Source: Vibrio zhugei | GTDB taxonomy: Bacteria > Pseudomonadota > Gammaproteobacteria > Enterobacterales > Vibrionaceae | Direction: 5' to 3' | Assembly: GCF_003716875.1 (NCBI RefSeq) | Contig: NZ_CP033078.1 | Coordinates: 2,728,001-2,792,000 of the forward strand | Length of the DNA stretch: 64,000 nucleotides | Notes under the pieces: model-generated | What the model was told of the DNA's origin: nothing | The model's input: the letters and a program-made list of their open reading frames with translations, nothing else | Databases searched by the model: none | In this document: positions 18,281-26,530 of the stretch, piece after piece | Layout of the letters: every line of letters starts with the position of its first letter | How positions within the stretch are numbered: the stretch's first letter is position 1 | Made by a program: the position numbers and the translations under genes

Positions 18281-19782
18281 AAGCCTTTTTCCTTGAGATA
18301 ATTTACAACTAGTCGTTCTGAGAGTTCCCAGTTTGATTGCAGTAATGGATAATTTTGAAGAACATCTTTGATTCTATCCGGTGGAACATTGCTAACAAGC
18401 AATGCATCAGTAAGGTCAACCACAACTTGATTCAAATCTGATTCAGAAGTCTGCATTGCAACAATTGACTCCGCGTTACCTACCAGTTCGGCATGAAGTG
18501 CATCAATAGGTAAGCCAGCACCAAGCAACCTAATACAGCGTTCAAACCCTTCTTTCAATTCATGAGGTAAACAATTTGAATAAGATTGAAATACAGGGTG
18601 TTCTGAATTGGGTTTGAAGTGTATTCGGCCCTCAACTTGGACTCGATTCCAAATAGGATGCATCGTGCCTTCAACTAGCCTTTGCCCTCGACTTCGATAT
18701 GTTCTTTTAGAGGAGCCAACAAAACGCTCTATGATTCGCTTGAGTCGCTCTCGAACCGGTTGAGGAAGCTGCGCCGAAGATTTCTTTACATCAATTTTCC
18801 ATTGCGCATCCATCGTGTTAGGTATGTCGATGGCTATTCTACTCAATTTTGTTATTTCAGTTTGCTTCGCAAGTCCCAACCAATTCCCTGCAATAATTAA
18901 TCTATTTTCTCTATAGATATATAGTCCTTGGGATTTGAGGTGACCTTCTGGTCCACCAAGCTCATCCCATTCATGTTGACTCATTTTTCTGTAATGCGGA
19001 ATGGTATAACTGCGTATACGAACATGGCCATTAGATAAACGAATGTTATCGTCCGGATCCTTCTGAGTCGATGGATGAAAAGAAGCCATTGGGTCCAACG
19101 GGGTTAATTGCCGATTATTGATACTTATTTGAAACTGTGGCTTAGGAGCGCCTAAAAACCGATGAAAAGTAAGCCTCAAATGTCTCTCAGCAAGAGAGAA
19201 CTCTGCATTCATATATTCCGTTTTTTTCCCTGGTGTATCAATTTCGCCGACTAGTCGATCTAATTTTTTCCAAATAACAACCGTTCCAATCTCATCGAGC
19301 AAGTCATAACCTAATTCATCTTCATAATCTTCAATCAGCTCTAATGTCCATGCATTTGTTTCGGCTACTAAATCTAAATCCCAGCGAGCACATGATGTAA
19401 CTCCATCTTGCCTAGTTATGACAGTAAGTGAACGACACTGAGAAAAACTAGCGCTTTTTAAGCCTAAACCAAATCGTCCAAGTTCAGAAGGCAACCTGTC
19501 AAACGTGGGATTTTTACTACCTAATCTCATCGCTTCAAGTAATTCAGCTTTGCTCATTCCACAACCATTATCAGCGATAATAACTGATGGAGAATTTGAA
19601 ATAGTATCAACCACGAGGCGAACTCGATCAGCACTGGCAGAAATAGAGTTATCTATAATATCAGCCAAAGCAGTTTTGAGACTGTAGCCAAAGTCTCGAT
19701 GTCCCTCAATAAGTGCTGAAGCATAGGGAGTAGCATCTATATAACGAGCTTCCGGCTTTTTACTTAACATCATAGTACTCAT
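18277..19782 (-). CDS. GHKL ATPase, MORC/MutL-like, first gene of defence locus
   Basis: 501 residues from ATG 19782; an in-frame ATG at 19875 would add 31 residues lacking family character. The ATP-binding Bergerat fold is clear: N-box ALADIIDNSISA (about 38-49), G1 IIADNGCGMSKAELLEAM (68-85), G2 LGRFGLGLKSASFSQC. The following region PEGHLKSQGLYIYRENRLII and DVKKSSAQLPQPVRERL resembles prokaryotic MORC/MutL-type proteins. Such ATPases occur with Z1, PD-(D/E)XK, AIPR and C5 methylase genes in predicted restriction systems (Iyer, Abhiman and Aravind described this association). Likely an ATP-gated clamp or DNA-loop sensor, by inference. Divergent from radC. Confidence 0.88.
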   Translation of the reverse strand: MSTMMLSKKPEARYIDATPYASALIEGHRDFGYSLKTALADIIDNSISASADRVRLVVDTISNSPSVIIADNGCGMSKAELLEAMRLGSKNPTFDRLPSELGRFGLGLKSASFSQCRSLTVITRQDGVTSCARWDLDLVAETNAWTLELIEDYEDELGYDLLDEIGTVVIWKKLDRLVGEIDTPGKKTEYMNAEFSLAERHLRLTFHRFLGAPKPQFQISINNRQLTPLDPMASFHPSTQKDPDDNIRLSNGHVRIRSYTIPHYRKMSQHEWDELGGPEGHLKSQGLYIYRENRLIIAGNWLGLAKQTEITKLSRIAIDIPNTMDAQWKIDVKKSSAQLPQPVRERLKRIIERFVGSSKRTYRSRGQRLVEGTMHPIWNRVQVEGRIHFKPNSEHPVFQSYSNCLPHELKEGFERCIRLLGAGLPIDALHAELVGNAESIVAMQTSESDLNQVVVDLTDALLVSNVPPDRIKDVLQNYPLLQSNWELSERLVVNYLKEKGL

Positions 19783-19962
19783 GGTTTTTTTTATGGGTAT
19801 ATTACTCACCTGAGAGAGTATCACCTTTGTTGCGTATGAACAAAAACCTTCATTTAATGTGCTAAGTAAGCCCATCTAAAAGCCCTCGTTCAAAAATCAA
19901 AAAATTTTCAGGCATATGTCATCAATGTGAATACCTACCATTGATTCCGACAGGAGCCTGAA

Positions 19963-20436
19963 ATGAATCCCAAAACTTCCGATTACCAAAAGCAGCAACG
20001 CTATCAGGAAAATGAAATCCTGGAGCATGCCGCTGAGATACTGGCTACGCGCTACGTGCGTGGTGATGCCCTAACCAATCCTGATGCCACCAAAGAATAT
20101 GTGCGCTGTAAGCTAGGTAGCTATGAGCGTGAAGTGTTTGCCTTATTGCTACTGGATAACCAAAACCGATTGATTGAATTTAAAGAGCTGTTTCACGGAA
20201 CGGTGGATGCGGCCAGCGTCTACCCACGTGAAGTGGTGAAAGCGGTGCTGGAAGTGAATGCCGCAGCGGTGATATTTGCCCATAACCATCCATCCGGTGA
20301 CTCAACGCCGTCTCAAGCCGATAGACGCATAACCGACAGACTCAAAGACGCGCTTGCGCTGGTGGATGTTCGCGTTCTCGACCATATCGTGACAGGCAAT
20401 ACCTGCACCTCATTTGCCGAAAGGGGGTGGTTATGA
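19963..20436 (+). CDS. RadC-family JAB-domain protein
   Basis: 157 residues, the short RadC form common on genomic islands (YkfG/YeeS type) rather than the longer chromosomal RadC. The JAMM metal site is clear: [14 protein letters not shown], with a glutamate upstream in [10 protein letters not shown]. Despite the name, its role in repair is doubtful; these genes are frequent markers of mobile or defence islands. Ribosome site CAGGAG before the ATG. It is divergent from the GHKL ATPase gene across a short intergenic region and overlaps the next gene by ATGA. Confidence 0.92.
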   Translation: MNPKTSDYQKQQRYQENEILEHAAEILATRYVRGDALTNPDATKEYVRCKLGSYEREVFALLLLDNQNRLIEFKELFHGTVDAASVYPREVVKAVLEVNAAAVIFAHNHPSGDSTPSQADRRITDRLKDALALVDVRVLDHIVTGNTCTSFAERGWL

Positions 20437-20870
20437 TTGAGCAACATTATGGTGAGCTTTCTATTGATGACGCTTTACATGCGTCACTGGAAGCACTGTT
20501 GAATCGGTACACTCTCCCAGAGAACGCTGAACGACTCGTGCTGAACAGTCGCCAAATGAGTTACTACCGACATCGACAAGGTTTGCATCCCATTGAAGTA
20601 CAGCTTAAACGTGAGTCAGCCTCAAGTCCTTGGCTGGTGGTGTTCTTTGCCAGCTTCTCTTATCCCGATGACAGCAGCACAACTGTTGAGCCTGAGTTGT
20701 ACTTTCACCTTGCTAATCGCTGGTGCTATCAACCCGATGTGGGGAGCACGGATTTATCCCACCCAGAGGTACAAGAGCTGCTCTCGGTCTGGATGAAAGC
20801 CTTTGCTCGCCACCTTTCCAGAAACGTCTTTGATGACGTGCAACTGACGATGGTCGGTACGTTCCACTAA
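20433..20870 (+). CDS. DUF2787 family protein (paralogue 1)
   Basis: 145 residues from ATG 20433, which overlaps the radC stop as ATGA and has the ribosome site AAGGGGG; a GTG at 20427 is also in frame. Shares with the next gene the pattern [20 protein letters not shown] and ASFSYPDD...VEPELYFHL, aligning with the DUF2787 core (GGFHPVE, DFAY, YPELE, LDFDF). Function unknown. DUF2787 genes recur beside radC in Vibrio and other gammaproteobacterial islands. This copy is more divergent than its neighbour. Confidence 0.75.
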   Translation: MIEQHYGELSIDDALHASLEALLNRYTLPENAERLVLNSRQMSYYRHRQGLHPIEVQLKRESASSPWLVVFFASFSYPDDSSTTVEPELYFHLANRWCYQPDVGSTDLSHPEVQELLSVWMKAFARHLSRNVFDDVQLTMVGTFH

Positions 20871-20921
20871 ATTCTCACTCTCTCATTTCTTATTTGAATC
20901 CTGAAACAAGGAGGACTCACT

Positions 20922-21365
20922 ATGTCTAAATTAACCTTCACAGCATCATCACTACCTGTGTCGAAGAAACTGCATAAGCTGCTAAGTGAGCAGCTCACCG
21001 CTCATTTGCTGAGTAATGAAGCAGTGACCACCAGCCGTTATCTGGTGTTTAACTTTCGAGATAAAAGTTACAGCGCGGAAGAAGGCGGCTTTCATCCGGT
21101 TGAGATGGCGATTTGCCAAACCTCAACAGGGGAATGGAGTATTGAGTACATCACCGACTTTGCTTATATGGCGAATTACTATCCAGAGCTAGAGCGCAAC
21201 TTGGATTTTGATTTTCGGGTTGGGCAGTTCTTTGTGGCTTATCGTGGCTGGCTACCAATGCAAGGTAGCCATGATGCCAAAGAGCTGTATCGACTATGGG
21301 AGAATAACTTTCTTGCCTATGTCGATACGGACGCTTACAACGAGATAGCCGTCACCCCGCAATAA
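20922..21365 (+). CDS. DUF2787 family protein (paralogue 2)
   Basis: 147 residues with the recognisable DUF2787 core: FNFRDKSYSAEEGGFHPVEM, then IEYITDFAYMANYYPELE and NLDFDFRVGQF. Soluble, no signal peptide. It has its own ribosome site AAGGAGG seven bases before the ATG. Function unknown; part of the radC module. Confidence 0.85.
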   Translation: MSKLTFTASSLPVSKKLHKLLSEQLTAHLLSNEAVTTSRYLVFNFRDKSYSAEEGGFHPVEMAICQTSTGEWSIEYITDFAYMANYYPELERNLDFDFRVGQFFVAYRGWLPMQGSHDAKELYRLWENNFLAYVDTDAYNEIAVTPQ

Positions 21366-21368
21366 CTC

Positions 21369-21545
21369 ATGACTTCCCTTCTTCTACAAACCATCAAACT
21401 TGTTACTGCCCTCATCACGCTGTTCTCATTATCTCCGTTTTTCGGTGCCATCGGAGCCCTATCCAGTTTAGGGTTTCTGGTGGTGCTGCTGATTGGGTTA
21501 TTGGCAGCCATTGCCGAGCTCAGTGACAAGCATAAACCTCGTTAA
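21369..21545 (+). CDS. small two-helix membrane protein
   Basis: 58 residues, starting MTSLLLQTIKLVTALITLFS and ending ELSDKHKPR. Two hydrophobic stretches (about 5-25 and 28-50) indicate an inner-membrane protein. It begins 3 nt after the DUF2787 stop, so it is probably cotranscribed. I do not recognise the family. Conserved position next to DUF2787 would support that it is real. Confidence 0.6.
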   Translation: MTSLLLQTIKLVTALITLFSLSPFFGAIGALSSLGFLVVLLIGLLAAIAELSDKHKPR

Positions 21546-21683
21546 TGTTAATTAATTCACACTTTTATGAAACGAATTGATTGCATTTTAACCGTTGGAC
21601 ATTATGTGTCTCACCCACCTCTATTCTCACGACATTAAATGTCCGACTCCGGTGTGGAGCTTTGATGTATTGAGAGCGTAGTC

Positions 21684-22418
21684 ATGAGCAATAAAACCAG
21701 CATTGAAGGGTTATCCGCTTTGCTGCACACGCTGATGCTTATTCCTCAACATCGATGGATCACCGTTAGGGAGTTGCAGCAGCAGTTAGCCCTACTCGAT
21801 ATCCACCGCACCACGCGCAGCATTAAACGCTACCTCGATGACATCATTGTGGACGTGTTTAACGTGGAGTGTGATTCGATGAGCATGCCCCATGTTTATC
21901 GCAAAACCTCAGAGCAATTACTGAAGCTCAACAAGCAGGAAATGCTCTATTGGCAACTGACCAACAAGTACTTACTGCCGCTGGTTCCTGATGCACTGAA
22001 TTATGGGCAAGGGTCCTCCTCGGAGAGAGACAAACCCTTGCCACACAAGGGTTCAGCACATTCAAAAGAGCAAGCATGGTTAGCCAAAGTACATGTGGCA
22101 TTGCCCACGATTCGCGAGTGGAGTGACGAGCAACGGAACGTGTTGAATGCGGTACACACGGCGTTACTGCACAACCGTATGCTCAAAATATCTAGCCAAG
22201 TATTGCAGCAAGAGAAGGCGCTCATTGAGCCACTGGGACTCTCGGTTCAGTGTGACACGCTCTTGCTGCTCTTTCGATTATCCGGTCAACACACGATACG
22301 CACCCTAGCCTTGCCCTTGATTGATGAGGCCAGTGTATCGACGTTTTCTTTTACCTATCCGACTGATTTCAATCTTGAGCGGTTCATGCGTGAACACGAT
22401 GAAGTCAGTGCGCCTTGA
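21684..22418 (+). CDS. WYL-type HTH transcriptional regulator
   Basis: 244 residues. The N-terminus is a winged-helix-like region (LLHTLMLIPQHRWITVRELQ...TTRSIKRYLDD, about 12-54). The C-terminal part (QEKALIEPLGLSVQCDTLLLLFRL and the closing FSFTYPTDFNLERFM) resembles the WYL ligand-sensing domain. WYL regulators frequently sit in defence islands and repress neighbouring genes until DNA or nucleotide ligands appear; applying that here is inference. It lies 138 bp after the small membrane protein, with an AT-rich gap that may hold its promoter. Confidence 0.75.
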   Translation: MSNKTSIEGLSALLHTLMLIPQHRWITVRELQQQLALLDIHRTTRSIKRYLDDIIVDVFNVECDSMSMPHVYRKTSEQLLKLNKQEMLYWQLTNKYLLPLVPDALNYGQGSSSERDKPLPHKGSAHSKEQAWLAKVHVALPTIREWSDEQRNVLNAVHTALLHNRMLKISSQVLQQEKALIEPLGLSVQCDTLLLLFRLSGQHTIRTLALPLIDEASVSTFSFTYPTDFNLERFMREHDEVSAP

Positions 22419-22448
22419 ATTTCACTCACCGATAAGGAGAGCACCGTT

Positions 22449-22817
22449 ATGACATTAATCAACACCCTACTCCGATACGCCGCTATGAGCGTGCTGTTTA
22501 TCGGACTCACCGCCTGTGGTGACCAAGACGAGCCCCAAGCAGCAACAGCAGATATTGAAGTGTCGATATCGACTAACTCGCATTGGGGAACATTGGTTTT
22601 TGACCTGCAAGCCATCACCGACAGCACCGTAATTAGCGATGTGGTGATTAACCGTGGCAACTGCCGATTACCCGCAGGCACAGCCTCAGAGCTCTCAAGA
22701 AACGTTTCATTGCAGTTCGGCCAAACCTACACCGGATACAGCAACAACTGCACCGTGGACAACGTGAAAGAAATCGAAGTCACCTCCAGCGCTGGCACCT
22801 TTGTCTACACCTTCTAA
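22449..22817 (+). CDS. small lipoprotein
   Basis: 122 residues. A signal sequence with lipobox LTAC (about residues 20-23, cysteine modified) is followed by an acidic, Asp/Glu-rich linker and a beta-rich domain ending in FVYTF. Two further cysteines (GNCRLPAG and NNCTVD) could form a disulfide in the periplasm. Ribosome site AAGGAG. Family not recognised. Directly upstream of another small exported protein gene that is split by IS66, so the two may have worked together. Confidence 0.75.
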   Translation: MTLINTLLRYAAMSVLFIGLTACGDQDEPQAATADIEVSISTNSHWGTLVFDLQAITDSTVISDVVINRGNCRLPAGTASELSRNVSLQFGQTYTGYSNNCTVDNVKEIEVTSSAGTFVYTF

Positions 22818-22900
22818 CTCTTAATTCCTCAATAACACACTCAACCAACTCGTAAGGATCAACTATGAACAAGTCATCTCTACTTATCACTACAGCGTTA

Positions 22901-22908
22901 GTTTTCTC
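22901..22908. repeat. IS66 target-site duplication (GTTTTCTC), left copy
   Basis: Exact 8-bp copy of 25302-25309, flanking the IS66 element; 8 bp is the IS66 norm. Confidence 0.95.
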
Positions 22909-22937
22909 GTAAGCGCCCCATGAACACACGGGGCGTT

Positions 22938-24491
22938 TTAGTGTGAGAAGTTCCACGGAAGAAGTGAGTCAATGTCGGGCTCTGCTTTCGCCAGCTCTTT
23001 CATGCACTTGACCATGTAATCGTAGAGAATGAGTCCATTGGCTTTAGCCGTCTCGATGATGCTATAGAGTAATGCGCTAGCATCGGCGCCTCTTGATGTG
23101 TTGGCGAAGAGCCAATTTTTTCGGCCAATGACCATCGATTTTATCGCACGCTCTGCTCGATTGTTGTCGATGGATACGTGCCCATCATCCACATAACGCA
23201 CCAACTTTGGCCATTGACCCAAGGTGTATTTAATCGCTTTACCCAGTGGGCTGGATTCGAACACTTTCTGTGTCGTGAGCCATTGATACAGGTCGTCCAA
23301 TATCGGTTTGGCGTGTGATTGTCTCTCTGACCAACGCTCTTCGGCTGACGACGGTTTTAAGTGAGCTTCAAGCGCATAAAGTTTTTGGATTTTCGCCAGC
23401 GCGATATCCACTTTTCCAGTCTTGCCTTTTCCCTGGAGCTTTTTTGCCTCCATGAACTTACGGCGAGCATGAGCGAAGCAACCGACGTTTGTCACTTGAG
23501 TGAGACCATCGTACGCCACATAACCATCGGTTTGCAGGTAACCCGAGTAATCGCCCAAGAAGTCCATTGGGCACGCTCTCGCGCGACTGTTTTGATAGTC
23601 GTACAAGACGATGTTTTTCATCTCCGGTAAACAAGCTTGCGGAGAGTCAGCGCCTGAGCAGTAAAGCCACATGTAACTGCGCTTCTCTTCTTGCAGCACA
23701 TTCAATGGGGTTTCATCAGCATGCACCACCACTTGCTCAAGTAAGTGCGTTTTTAAGGCTTGGTACAAGGGTTGGAACTTCTCGCTCACTTGGATAACCC
23801 AGCGAGCCATAGTGGTTCTTGATAAGTCGATGCCCGATTGCGTGAACAAGGTTTCTTGTCGATACAGCGGCAAGGCGTACTGGTATTTACCTAAGATGAT
23901 ATGGGCCAGCAAGCTTTCTGTGGCGAAGCTTTTCGGGATAATGCTGTCGGGTACTGGCTGTTGGTGAACGGGGTTAGTCTCACTGTGTTGCTCACAATGA
24001 CGGCACGCGTATTTAGGACGAACGTAGTCGATAACGTTGAGTATCGCAGGCGTGAACTCCAGTTTCTCGCTACGGTCTTCCCCGATTTGATGCAGAGAAT
24101 GTTGGCAGCAAGGACACTGTTTATCGTGCTCGTCCAGGTCAAGAACCACGGTTTCGCGAGGTAAGTCTTTCGGTAATGGCTTGCGTTTACCACGGCGCTT
24201 TGTTGTGGTCGTCGTGGTCACCACGTCTTCGTCGACGTTCTCCGCTTCGCATTCCACTTCATTAAAGAAGTCGCCCTGAGCTTCGTTATACGGTTTTAAC
24301 GCTTCAGAGCGCTTGGCGAACTGACGGTCAAGTGCCAGTTTGAACTGCTCAATCAAGGATTGGCGCTCTTGTTGCCATTGTGATTCTTTTTGCTGCCAAG
24401 CTTCTTGCTCAGACATCAACGCCTTCACCATCGCTTGAAGTTCCGCGATGTTTTGGCTGTCTGGATTGATGTCGGGGGTCGTCTTTTTCAT
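22938..24491 (-). CDS. tnpC: IS66-family transposase TnpC
   Basis: 517 residues. Contains a coiled-coil N-terminus rich in Gln/Glu, a zinc-finger-like segment CPCCQHSLHQIGEDRS, and the DDE catalytic region: HADETPLNV, DGYVAYDGL and NNRAERAIKSMVIGRKNWLF. Length and order match IS66 transposases. Starts 59 bp after tnpB. Confidence 0.95.
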   Translation of the reverse strand: MKKTTPDINPDSQNIAELQAMVKALMSEQEAWQQKESQWQQERQSLIEQFKLALDRQFAKRSEALKPYNEAQGDFFNEVECEAENVDEDVVTTTTTTKRRGKRKPLPKDLPRETVVLDLDEHDKQCPCCQHSLHQIGEDRSEKLEFTPAILNVIDYVRPKYACRHCEQHSETNPVHQQPVPDSIIPKSFATESLLAHIILGKYQYALPLYRQETLFTQSGIDLSRTTMARWVIQVSEKFQPLYQALKTHLLEQVVVHADETPLNVLQEEKRSYMWLYCSGADSPQACLPEMKNIVLYDYQNSRARACPMDFLGDYSGYLQTDGYVAYDGLTQVTNVGCFAHARRKFMEAKKLQGKGKTGKVDIALAKIQKLYALEAHLKPSSAEERWSERQSHAKPILDDLYQWLTTQKVFESSPLGKAIKYTLGQWPKLVRYVDDGHVSIDNNRAERAIKSMVIGRKNWLFANTSRGADASALLYSIIETAKANGLILYDYMVKCMKELAKAEPDIDSLLPWNFSH

Positions 24492-24550
24492 GGTCGTTAT
24501 TGTACTGAATACCGATAAAAAAGGCTTGGTTTATCTGACTTTTATTGCCA

Positions 24551-24904
24551 TTAACCCATTGTAAAACTGTCGATTTTTACCGATTTATGGCCGATTATTG
24601 TGAAGCCAGAAAGCAGTCTGTCGAGGTCAAATTGCGTTAAGGTAAACACCGTATTTTTCTCTTGCGTGGGCCACTTAAACTTGGCTTTTTCGAGGCGTTT
24701 ATACCAGAGCGCATAACCCGTTTGGTCCCAATACAACACTTTTATTTTATCGCGTTGTTTATTGGTGAAGAGGAACAATGCCCCTGAGCCTAGCTCAAGG
24801 TCGGTGTCGGATTCAATCAACAGCGCCAGACCATTGATAGATTTTCTGAAATCGACAAACTCGCGGTATAAATACACCACTGGCGCGGTCATCATGCGCT
24901 TCAT
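24551..24904 (-). CDS. tnpB: IS66-family accessory protein TnpB
   Basis: 117 residues with the IS66 Orf2 signature YREFVDFRKSINGLALLIES and FLFTNKQRDKIKVLYWDQTG. Needed for IS66 transposition; its exact role is unclear. Its ATG overlaps the tnpA stop as ATGA. Confidence 0.95.
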   Translation of the reverse strand: MKRMMTAPVVYLYREFVDFRKSINGLALLIESDTDLELGSGALFLFTNKQRDKIKVLYWDQTGYALWYKRLEKAKFKWPTQEKNTVFTLTQFDLDRLLSGFTIIGHKSVKIDSFTMG

Positions 24905-25218
24905 GACAAGGCTCCAATCAACTCAGCAAGATAGTGTGGTGGCGTGCCTTGAGGAATACTCAATTCGATGTTATTTACTATCAAAGTCATGTTGGCTACC
25001 GACGTCTGGGTCACCTTGCGACAGGTGGTTTTTTCAATAATTTCGGCCTTAACGAAGCCGCTCTGAGTTGGAGATGGGTTAACACTCAACTGCTGCCGCT
25101 TAGCGTAAAACGTCGATACGCTAATGTCGTGTTTTTGGCAAAAATCTTGTTGTGTAAGCGAACTGGCTTGGCATTGCTCAATCAGAGAAAGCCATTCTTG
25201 ATCGGTGCGTCGTTTATT
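24901..25218 (-). CDS. tnpA: IS66-family accessory protein TnpA
   Basis: 105 residues from ATG 25218 (MNKRRTDQEWLSLIEQ), preceded by AAAGGAGATG, a strong ribosome site; an upstream in-frame ATG at 25254 is less likely. HTH-like region LTQQDFCQKHDISVSTFYAK. Overlaps tnpB by 4 nt. Confidence 0.92.
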   Translation of the reverse strand, partial: NKRRTDQEWLSLIEQCQASSLTQQDFCQKHDISVSTFYAKRQQLSVNPSPTQSGFVKAEIIEKTTCRKVTQTSVANMTLIVNNIELSIPQGTPPHYLAELIGALS

Positions 25219-25301
25219 CATGTCACATCTCCTTTGGATTGGAGATGTGATCATAGAGTGGGCAAAGCCTGATTAGAATGTGGGGTTTGTGGTGCGCTTA
25301 C

Positions 25302-25309
25302 GTTTTCTC
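25302..25309. repeat. IS66 target-site duplication (GTTTTCTC), right copy
   Basis: Second copy of the exact 8-bp duplication. Confidence 0.95.
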
Positions 25310-25452
25310 TGCCTCTTCCGCTTTTGCTGGTGGAACACTGGGCGGTAACCCATCCGCAGATTCGGGAGCCGTCAACACAAGTGTGGGCAAATGCACTCAA
25401 TACAAAATGGATGTGAAAGCGGCGCAGCAGAAAGGTAAGGACGTAGCGAGTA

Positions 25453-25598
25453 TCACCGTTCCTGAAGGCTGTGAAGCCATTAAAGAAAAGTAATACCACC
25501 AGCGCCGCTAAAAAAATGACAATGGGGAGCAATCACGCTCCCCATTCTTTTTTTGTCTCAATACACCAATTTGAAGGTATATGTTATCGATAAAAAAC
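25453..25598. repeat. direct repeat R1 (gene tail + terminator + immunity-gene end)
   Basis: About 146 bp, similar throughout to 27868-28014. It holds the last ~40 bases of the small secreted-protein gene, an intrinsic terminator and the 3' end of a minus-strand immunity-like gene (GAAGGTATATGTTATC in both). R1 and R2 flank the orphan toxin-immunity block. Confidence 0.85.
25521..25556. terminator. intrinsic terminator after the small secreted-protein gene
   Basis: Stem AATGGGGAGC (25521-25530) with GCTCCCCATT (25537-25546), then CTTTTTTTG. The copy in R2 (27935-27970) has one stem mismatch. Confidence 0.85.
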
Positions 25599-26012
25599 AC
25601 TCTTGACCTTGGTAGAGCCAACTTCATATAAGACTTGAATAGTATGACCATTCACAGACTTGTACTTGTCCCAAGCTCCGACAACACCAAGTACTGGTGC
25701 TTTTTTCTCTAACATCGAATCAATAGGCTTCCCCATCATCTGATGAACGAGTTACTTGGATGATATATTCTTTAAGTCATCCATAAAGAAGTTAGGCTTC
25801 GTGGCAACAATCAATTTTAGAACGCTGTTGTTTGCGTCAAATTGAAACTCCAGCCCATTATCAAAAGTTCGAATGTAAAATTCTTCAGTATAGCCTTCCA
25901 TCGTCGATGGCACATTACCAGCTATTAACGCTGCAAACTTAGGGCTCTTCACAAGGTCTTGATAAGTGCAACCTATAAAGTCATGATAATTTTTAAAATC
26001 AACCACCAACAC
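25584..26012 (-). pseudogene. immunity-like paralogue D3 with internal nonsense codon
   Basis: Open from GTG 26012 to TAA 25752 (86 residues, YHDFIGCTYQDLVKSPKFAA). Beyond that stop the same frame continues as LVHQMMGKPIDSMLEKKAPV and LGVVGAWDKYKS to a second stop at 25584. The continuation aligns with the C-terminal half of the paralogue at 26487-26906 (RKALGEP...IPVLGRVGAMDEY), so the TAA is a premature stop; CAA to TAA is the simplest change. Full length would be 142 codons. Its start overlaps the preceding stop by one base. Function inferred from neighbourhood only. Confidence 0.75.
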
Positions 26013-26530
26013 TACTCACAAACAGAAATCCTGATGTCGACGATCTGATCTGGATTAGTATGCGCTAGGCTAAACGTTAGTTTGTATTGACCCAATAAAT
26101 CATACTGAATCCAACCGTTTTTTACTAAGCCTGGTAGTTTTCTTGAACCTACTGATTTTACAGGCTCACCTAATACCGATTTTATCGAAGCTAAATCCAT
26201 TTTTTCCGTCAGTGGTATATCTTCCGTTGAAAGTATACTCACTAGTTTGTCATCAAGAGGACACCCCACGATGAAAAATTTAAGGCGCTTATCTTTATCA
26301 AAGATCATATTGATCTTATCGTCATAACACACTAGGTCAAATCGCTCATCTAATGTCGGATCAAACTGAAGAGTATTGCCTCCGACTAGAGATGCAAAAG
26401 AACTATCTTTTATCAGATCATTGTAATGGCTGTTGAGCCAGTAAAAAATTGACAACTCACAATTCAAGGTACCCGTCACCTCCAGACTACTTTCTTTGAT
26501 AATGCACCCTCTCCACATAATCAGTTCCAA
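26012..26530 (-). CDS. immunity-like paralogue D2, hypothetical
   Basis: Up to 172 residues. From about residue 28 it aligns with its neighbours: IFYWLNSHYNDLIKDSSFAS then LVGGN, a hydrophobic middle, and IKSVLGEPVKSVGSRKLPGL. The first ~27 residues overlap the upstream gene by 44 bp and are probably not coding; the real start may be a TTG near 26455. The family resembles small proteins annotated DUF6392 near bacteriocins, from memory. Probably an immunity protein against an unseen toxin. Confidence 0.6.
   Translation of the reverse strand: MELIMWRGCIIKESSLEVTGTLNCELSIFYWLNSHYNDLIKDSSFASLVGGNTLQFDPTLDERFDLVCYDDKINMIFDKDKRLKFFIVGCPLDDKLVSILSTEDIPLTEKMDLASIKSVLGEPVKSVGSRKLPGLVKNGWIQYDLLGQYKLTFSLAHTNPDQIVDIRISVCE

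Larger units (their letters stand above)
22909..25301 (-). mobile_element. IS66-family insertion sequence
   Basis: 2393 bp with ends GTAAGCGCCCC (left) and, inverted, GTAAGCGCACC (right), the IS66-type GTAAGCG terminus. It carries tnpA, tnpB and tnpC on the minus strand, all intact, and is flanked by an exact 8-bp duplication. It appears complete and potentially active. Confidence 0.96.
22865..25493 (+). pseudogene. small secreted protein gene, interrupted by IS66
   Basis: The first 15 codons (MNKSSLLITTALVFS) at 22865-22908 are followed by the IS66 element. After it the frame resumes at 25310 as ASSAFAGGTLGGNPSAD and ends at 25493. Removing the IS and one 8-bp duplicate gives a 75-residue protein with a signal peptide (cleavage after AFA) and a mature part with two cysteines (GKCTQYK and EGCEAIKEK). 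Ribosome site AAGGAT. Function unknown. A degenerate second copy of its last ~40 bases plus its terminator lies at 27868-28014, inside the toxin-immunity array. Confidence 0.85.

Noticed and set aside
25251..25532. Minus-strand ORF of 93 aa with a hydrophobic start
   Set aside because: It is the antisense of the small secreted-protein gene tail and terminator. Its start resembles that of the orphan DNase frame only because both read the same repeat backwards.
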